A stretch of DNA of 64,000 nucleotides, taken from positions 1 to 64,000 of the forward strand of contig DAHUYZ010000002.1 of the NCBI GenBank assembly GCA_027306855.1, read 5' to 3'. Source of the DNA: Solirubrobacterales bacterium (lineage in GTDB: Bacteria > Actinomycetota > Thermoleophilia > Solirubrobacterales > Solirubrobacteraceae). The position numbers and the translations under genes are program-made. Positions 59,844 through 64,000 of this stretch are shown one piece after another. The notes beneath the pieces were generated by a model. It was given only the letters and a program-made list of their open reading frames with translations. It made no database searches and had not been told where the DNA came from. Positions within the stretch are counted from its first letter, which is position 1. Each line of letters opens with the position of its first letter.

Positions 59844-60582
59844 GGATTCCTCCTCGACCGGCGCCATAGACCAGTCGCCTTCCTCTTCGGCTACGGCGAG
59901 AAGGCGCCGGGCTCGGACCGCGCGGGCGCGCAGCGGCCGGCGGCTTTTCGCCTTCGATCGCGATCTCGGCGCTCGGTTCGTGGCTGGCGCCGACGAGGCG
60001 GGCCGCGGCTGCCTGGCGGGGCCCCTGCTCGCGGCGGCGGTGCTGTTCGACTATGACACGATCACGATGCGCGAGATCCGCGCGCTTGCGTCCCTGAACG
60101 ACTCAAAGCAGCACACATCGGTTGCGCGCGAGGAGCTGTATCCGCTCATCTTGGGCAGCGCGACGAGCATCAGCGTTGTGTCGCGCTGCGTGCGCGGCAT
60201 AGACGAGCGTGGGCTCCACAAGACCAATCTTGCCGCCTTGCGCGATGCGCTCGCGAACGTCACACGGGGACTGGCGGCCGACTCTGTTCAATGCCTGACC
60301 GACGGCTTTCCCGTGCCCGACATAGGAATGCCCCAGCGGGCGATCGTAAACGGCGACGCCACGAGTGCCGCGATCGCGGCAGCCTCGATCGTCGCGAAGG
60401 TGGTCCGCGATCGGTACATGCATCACGCCGACACAGTCCATCCCGGCTGGAGCTTCGCCGAGCACGTCGGCTACTCGACCCCCGTTCACCGCGAGGCGAT
60501 CCTCCGCAACGGCGTCTCCCCGCTGCACAGGCTCTCGTTCCAGTCGCTTGCCTATCAACAATTGGCGCTCGTCGAGCGGTAA
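59737..60582 (+). CDS. rnhB: Ribonuclease HII (start uncertain; ATG 59737 overlaps lepB by 107 nt)
   Basis: VAGADEAGRGCLAGPLLAAAV; SLNDSKQ; HPGWSFAEHVGYSTPVHREAI. Confidence 0.9.
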   Translation: MASPTTAGSGDLSPQGGSSGPHSPPTGLPTASGFSEDSSSTGAIDQSPSSSATARRRRARTARARSGRRLFAFDRDLGARFVAGADEAGRGCLAGPLLAAAVLFDYDTITMREIRALASLNDSKQHTSVAREELYPLILGSATSISVVSRCVRGIDERGLHKTNLAALRDALANVTRGLAADSVQCLTDGFPVPDIGMPQRAIVNGDATSAAIAAASIVAKVVRDRYMHHADTVHPGWSFAEHVGYSTPVHREAILRNGVSPLHRLSFQSLAYQQLALVER

Positions 60583-60752
60583 GAACCCGCGTCAAAATAG
60601 ATGGTGGGTTGAGGGTGTCGGGCCGTGGATGGCAGACGTCGCACGCGAGCGCAGGCCGGTAACGGGTGCCGGAGGGCGATCGAGCATCGTGGGTGGCGTC
60701 TGACGCCGCGGAACGGTGGCTCAATCCCGGCAGATATTTTGACGCGGGTCCT
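60582..60752. ncRNA. Candidate rod-like structured RNA/palindromic element, copy 2 (rnhB-yraN convergent spacer)
   Basis: Terminal helix 60582-60599/60735-60752 (one A-C mismatch); GGGTTGAG 60606-60613/CTCAATCCC 60720-60728; CCGTGG 60623-60628/CCGCGG 60706-60711; CAGACG 60633-60638/CGTCTG 60697-60702. Homologous to 2027-2187. Confidence 0.6.
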
Positions 60753-60805
60753 AAGCGTCTAGGCTCGCCCCGGCTGACCCTGCGGCCGAACAACGGTAGA
60801 GGGTC

Positions 60806-61312
60806 CTACAAGGCCCCCTCGAGATGGTCGATGCGCAAGAGGCGGTCCTCGCCGTCGACGATCACGCCGACCGCGTCGAAACGGATCGTCTCGGCCCTGG
60901 GCCGCGCGCAGCTGCTCTCGTACAGCCAAGCGTACGCAAGGCGTCTCAGCCGCTTGCGCTGAGCGACGCGCAGCCACGAAAGCGGCTGGTCTTGCGGGCA
61001 GAGGCCTCTCCGGCGGCGACTCGCGCGCCTGGTCTTGACCTCTGCGAAGACGAGCACGTGCCCATCGCATGCGATCAGGTCGATCTCGCCGTGGCGGGTG
61101 CGCACGTTGCGCTCCACCAGCACGAACCCGAGTCGCCGGAAATGCGCGATCGCGAGATCCTCCCCGATGGTTCCGAGCACGCGGCGCGGGTCTTGTCGTG
61201 CCGGGACTCCGAGATGGGCTCTATCTACGACGGACACGCTTCGATCATAGGTGTGTAAATGAGACGAAAAAGACACAAGTGGGACAGTTTTGCGTCGCTC
61301 GCTCGCTTGCAC
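60806..61312 (-). CDS. YraN/UPF0102 family endonuclease-like protein (start approximate)
   Basis: LGTIGEDLAIAHFRRLGFVLVERNVRTRHGEIDLIACDGHVLVFAEVKTR. Confidence 0.88.
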   Translation of the reverse strand: MQASERRKTVPLVSFSSHLHTYDRSVSVVDRAHLGVPARQDPRRVLGTIGEDLAIAHFRRLGFVLVERNVRTRHGEIDLIACDGHVLVFAEVKTRRASRRRRGLCPQDQPLSWLRVAQRKRLRRLAYAWLYESSCARPRAETIRFDAVGVIVDGEDRLLRIDHLEGAL

Positions 61313-61401
61313 GATCGCCGACGGATGGGCCCGGCGGTCGTCGCCTACATGAGCAGGTCTGTCGACGCTGGGGGCTCGGCTCGCGTAGCCTGCGACTCGC
61401 T

Positions 61402-61890
61402 ATGCACGACGAAGCGACGTCCCTGACAGACGCCGCCGGAGGCGCCACCGACGTAGACGGCGCGCCGGACGCCGAGCGCGTCGCCGTGGAGCGCGCCAAG
61501 CGCCAGATGGGCATCGATGGTGTGAGCGGCTTCATGGGCATGCGCTGGGACAGTCCCGAGCGCATTCGCCTCCAGATCCGTCCCGAGCTGATCGGGGCGG
61601 GAGGCCTGCTCTCGGGCGTCGCCACATACGCGCTTGTCGACTACTGCATGGGCTCGACTCTCTGGGTACACACCACCGAGGAGGAGCACATCGCGACGGT
61701 CAACATCTCGATCAACTACATCCAGACCGCGATCGAGGGCGAGATCATCTGCACGAGCGAGCTCGACCGGCGCAACCGCTCGAACGCCGTCCTTCGCAGC
61801 GAGGTGCGCCATGAGGACGGTCGGCTGCTGGTGACGGCGCTCGGCAGCTACGCAATTTATTCTGCTCGCCGGCGCGGCCCGGCGGTGTGA
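61402..61890 (+). CDS. PaaI-type hotdog thioesterase
   Basis: GGLLSGVATYALVDYCMGSTLW; VNISINYIQTAIEGEIICTSEL. Confidence 0.8.
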   Translation: MHDEATSLTDAAGGATDVDGAPDAERVAVERAKRQMGIDGVSGFMGMRWDSPERIRLQIRPELIGAGGLLSGVATYALVDYCMGSTLWVHTTEEEHIATVNISINYIQTAIEGEIICTSELDRRNRSNAVLRSEVRHEDGRLLVTALGSYAIYSARRRGPAV

Positions 61891-62768
61891 GGGCGCAGGA
61901 CGCATCCGCGTCGCGCACGCCCCGGGCGCTCACGATCGCCGGATCGGACTCGGGGGGTGGCGCCGGCATCCAAGCGGACCTGAAGGCGTTCGCCCGCTGT
62001 GGCGTGCACGGGATGAGCGCCGTCACCGCCATCACCGCCCAGAACACGCTCGGGGTCGATGCGATCCACGCGATCCCGCCGGACATGATTCTCGCCCAGG
62101 TGCGAGCGGTCGCGGGAGACATTGGGGTCGACGCCGTGAAGGTCGGGATGCTCGCGAATGCCGAGACGATCGAGGCGGTCGCTCGCGCCCTTGACGAGCT
62201 TCCCCGCGACACGCCGATCGTGGTGGACCCCGTGATGGTCGCCGAGTCGGGCGCCCAGCTGCTCGACCCCGATGCGCAGGGCGCGCTCGTGCGCGAGATC
62301 CTTCCGCGCTCGAGCGTCCTCACTCCAAACGTGCCCGAGGCCAACGCGCTCATCCGCCACGGCTCGCCCGCTCCCCAGGACATAGATGAGCTCAGCGAAG
62401 AGACCGGCAACGACGCGGTCGCCGCAGCGCTGGCACGCGCCGTTCTGGCGCTCGGCCCCAAGGCGGTCGTGCTGACCGGGGGGCATCGCGCACACGCTAC
62501 GGACCTCTTCGTCGAGGCCTCTTCACCCGAGCAGGTCGTGCCGATTGCGGGAGCTCGCCATCCCGACGGCGCGGCTCACGGCTCCGGCTGCACTCACTCC
62601 TCGCTGCTGGCCGCCCAGCTCGCGCTCGGCCGCACGCCGCTTCAAGCCGCGCACATCGCCCGAGCGCTCGCCGGCGAGGCGGTACGCGACGGTCTGCGCG
62701 ACGTCGGGGAGGGACCGGGCCCGGTGGACGTGATCGGGCTGGCGCGCATGCGCGATCACCCGGCTTGA
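61887..62768 (+). CDS. thiD: Hydroxymethylpyrimidine/phosphomethylpyrimidine kinase
   Basis: TIAGSDSGGGAGIQADLKAFARCGVHGMSAVTAITAQNT; HGSGCTHSSLLAA. Confidence 0.94.
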   Translation: MRAQDASASRTPRALTIAGSDSGGGAGIQADLKAFARCGVHGMSAVTAITAQNTLGVDAIHAIPPDMILAQVRAVAGDIGVDAVKVGMLANAETIEAVARALDELPRDTPIVVDPVMVAESGAQLLDPDAQGALVREILPRSSVLTPNVPEANALIRHGSPAPQDIDELSEETGNDAVAAALARAVLALGPKAVVLTGGHRAHATDLFVEASSPEQVVPIAGARHPDGAAHGSGCTHSSLLAAQLALGRTPLQAAHIARALAGEAVRDGLRDVGEGPGPVDVIGLARMRDHPA

Positions 62769-62840
62769 CGACGATCGCCTCGGCGGAGCGCACAGGCGCG
62801 GGAGGATCGTGACGCTCCCGCCGATAGTGTTCCGTCGCAT

Positions 62841-64000
62841 ATGAATGTTTCCAAATTCGACCTCAAGCACCGCTCGCGCGCCCTGACCGAGGGGCCGGAG
62901 CGTGCCGCCGCGCGCGCCTATCTGCATGGCATCGGCTACAGCGCCGAGGACCTCGCAAAGCCGATCGTCGGCGTCGCGCACTCGTGGATCGAGACGATGC
63001 CCTGCAACTTCAACAACCGCGTGCTCGCCGCCAAGGTCAAGGAGGGGATCCGTGCCGCGGGCGGGACACCGATGGAGCTCAACACGATCGCGATCTCCGA
63101 CGGCATCACGATGGGAACGTCCGGCATGCGCGCTTCGCTTGTCTCGCGCGAGGTGATCGCCGACTCGATCGAGCTGGTCGCCTCCGCCCACCAGTTCGAC
63201 GCGCTCGTGGTCATCACAGGTTGCGACAAGACGATCCCTGCGGGCGTGATGGCGCTCACGCGCTTGGACATCCCCGGTCTGATGCTCTACGGCGGCTCGA
63301 TCCGTCCCGGCCACTTCAAGGGTCAGGAGGTCACAATCCAGCAAGTGTTCGAGGCGGTCGGCCAGTTCGCTGCCGGCAAGATCACCGAGGAGGAGCTGCA
63401 CGAGCTGGAGGAGGTCGCCTCGCCCGGCGCGGGAGCGTGCGGCGGTCAGTTCACGGCCAACACGATGGCGATGGCCTTCGAGGTGCTCGGGATCTCGCCC
63501 GCCGGCTCCTCGATGGTGCCCGCCGAGGACGGGCGCAAGATCGAGGTTGCCGTCGAGTGCGGCAAGCTCGTCATGGACGTGCTGCGTGCCGGACGCCGTC
63601 CCAGCGACGTGATCGGCAAGCCGGCCCTCGAGAACGCGATCGCCGCGGTCGCGATGAGCGGCGGCTCCACGAACGCCGTGCTGCACCTGCTGGCCGTCGC
63701 CCACGAAATGGGCGTTCCGCTGTCGATCGACGAGTTCGACGCGATCTCCGAGCGGACCCCGCTGCTGTGCGATCTGCAGCCGGGTGGCCGCTACGCGGCC
63801 ACCGACCTGTACGAGGCGGGGGGAGTGCCGCTCGTGTTGAAGCGTCTCATCGAAGCAGGGGCGCTCCACGAGAACGCGCTCACCGTCACCGGTCGCACGA
63901 TCGGCGAGCACGCGGCGCAGGCGCAGGAGACGCCCGGCCAGGACGTGGTCCGGCCTCTTGTCGACCCGCTGAAGCCGACCGGCGGCTTTGCGATCCTGCG
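62841..64000 (+). CDS. ilvD: Dihydroxy-acid dehydratase (3' end beyond window)
   Basis: ATG at 62841; GVAHSWIETMPCNFNNRVLA; SDGITMGTSGMRASLVSREVIADSIE; VITGCDKTIPAGVMAL. Confidence 0.95.
   Translation, partial: MNVSKFDLKHRSRALTEGPERAAARAYLHGIGYSAEDLAKPIVGVAHSWIETMPCNFNNRVLAAKVKEGIRAAGGTPMELNTIAISDGITMGTSGMRASLVSREVIADSIELVASAHQFDALVVITGCDKTIPAGVMALTRLDIPGLMLYGGSIRPGHFKGQEVTIQQVFEAVGQFAAGKITEEELHELEEVASPGAGACGGQFTANTMAMAFEVLGISPAGSSMVPAEDGRKIEVAVECGKLVMDVLRAGRRPSDVIGKPALENAIAAVAMSGGSTNAVLHLLAVAHEMGVPLSIDEFDAISERTPLLCDLQPGGRYAATDLYEAGGVPLVLKRLIEAGALHENALTVTGRTIGEHAAQAQETPGQDVVRPLVDPLKPTGGFAIL

Noticed and set aside
1-64000. CRISPR array, IS transposase, prophage, toxin-antitoxin or restriction system
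   Set aside because: No regularly spaced direct repeats and no Cas, transposase, integrase or defence-gene motifs were recognised in any frame.
1-64000. tRNA or rRNA genes
   Set aside because: No cloverleaf with T-loop GGTTCGAAUCC-type motif or rRNA-like stretch was found by eye; a covariance search would be decisive.

Overview
The window is a high-GC actinobacterial-type chromosomal segment, possibly a deep-branching lineage such as Thermoleophilia/Solirubrobacterales (inferred from gene content and style, not verified). It is almost entirely housekeeping genes on the + strand: ftsZ(3' end), gcvT-gcvH-gcvPA-gcvPB, trpS, scpA-scpB, rlmN(-), rluB/rsuA-type, aroH, two secreted HExxE proteins, hisC-aroF-tyrA-aroA-cmk-der, metK, priA, def-fmt-rsmB, rpe, a surface-glycan cassette, ribD-ribE-ribBA-ribH, rpmB, DhaL/DegV-type kinase-like, recG-rsmD-coaD, acyl-CoA ligase, yceD-rpmF-plsX-acpP-rnc-smc-ftsY, nfeD-SPFH, ffh-rpsP-khpA-rimM-trmD-rplS-lepB-rnhB, yraN(-), thioesterase, thiD and ilvD(5' part). 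The main novelty is in the intergenic regions. (1) Two ~160-170 nt rod-like elements, at 2027-2187 (gcvT/gcvH) and 60582-60752 (after rnhB), share architecture and sequence blocks (AAAATA-N8-GTTGAGGG ... CTCAAY ... TATTTT ... CGGGYCCT). Their 18-bp terminal helices differ in sequence but keep pairing by compensatory changes, which suggests an undescribed structured RNA or palindromic mobile element. (2) Two copies of a (CG)n-flanked motif ACGARAGCCTTACTACG lie at 4107-4171 and 33346-33409. (3) A multi-hairpin leader precedes aroF. (4) The RNase III has lost several catalytic acidic residues. (5) Several genes have a -10-like hexamer 6-7 nt before the start codon, suggesting leaderless transcription. 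No CRISPR array, IS transposase, tRNA or rRNA was recognised. All calls were made by reading the sequence, with no database search.
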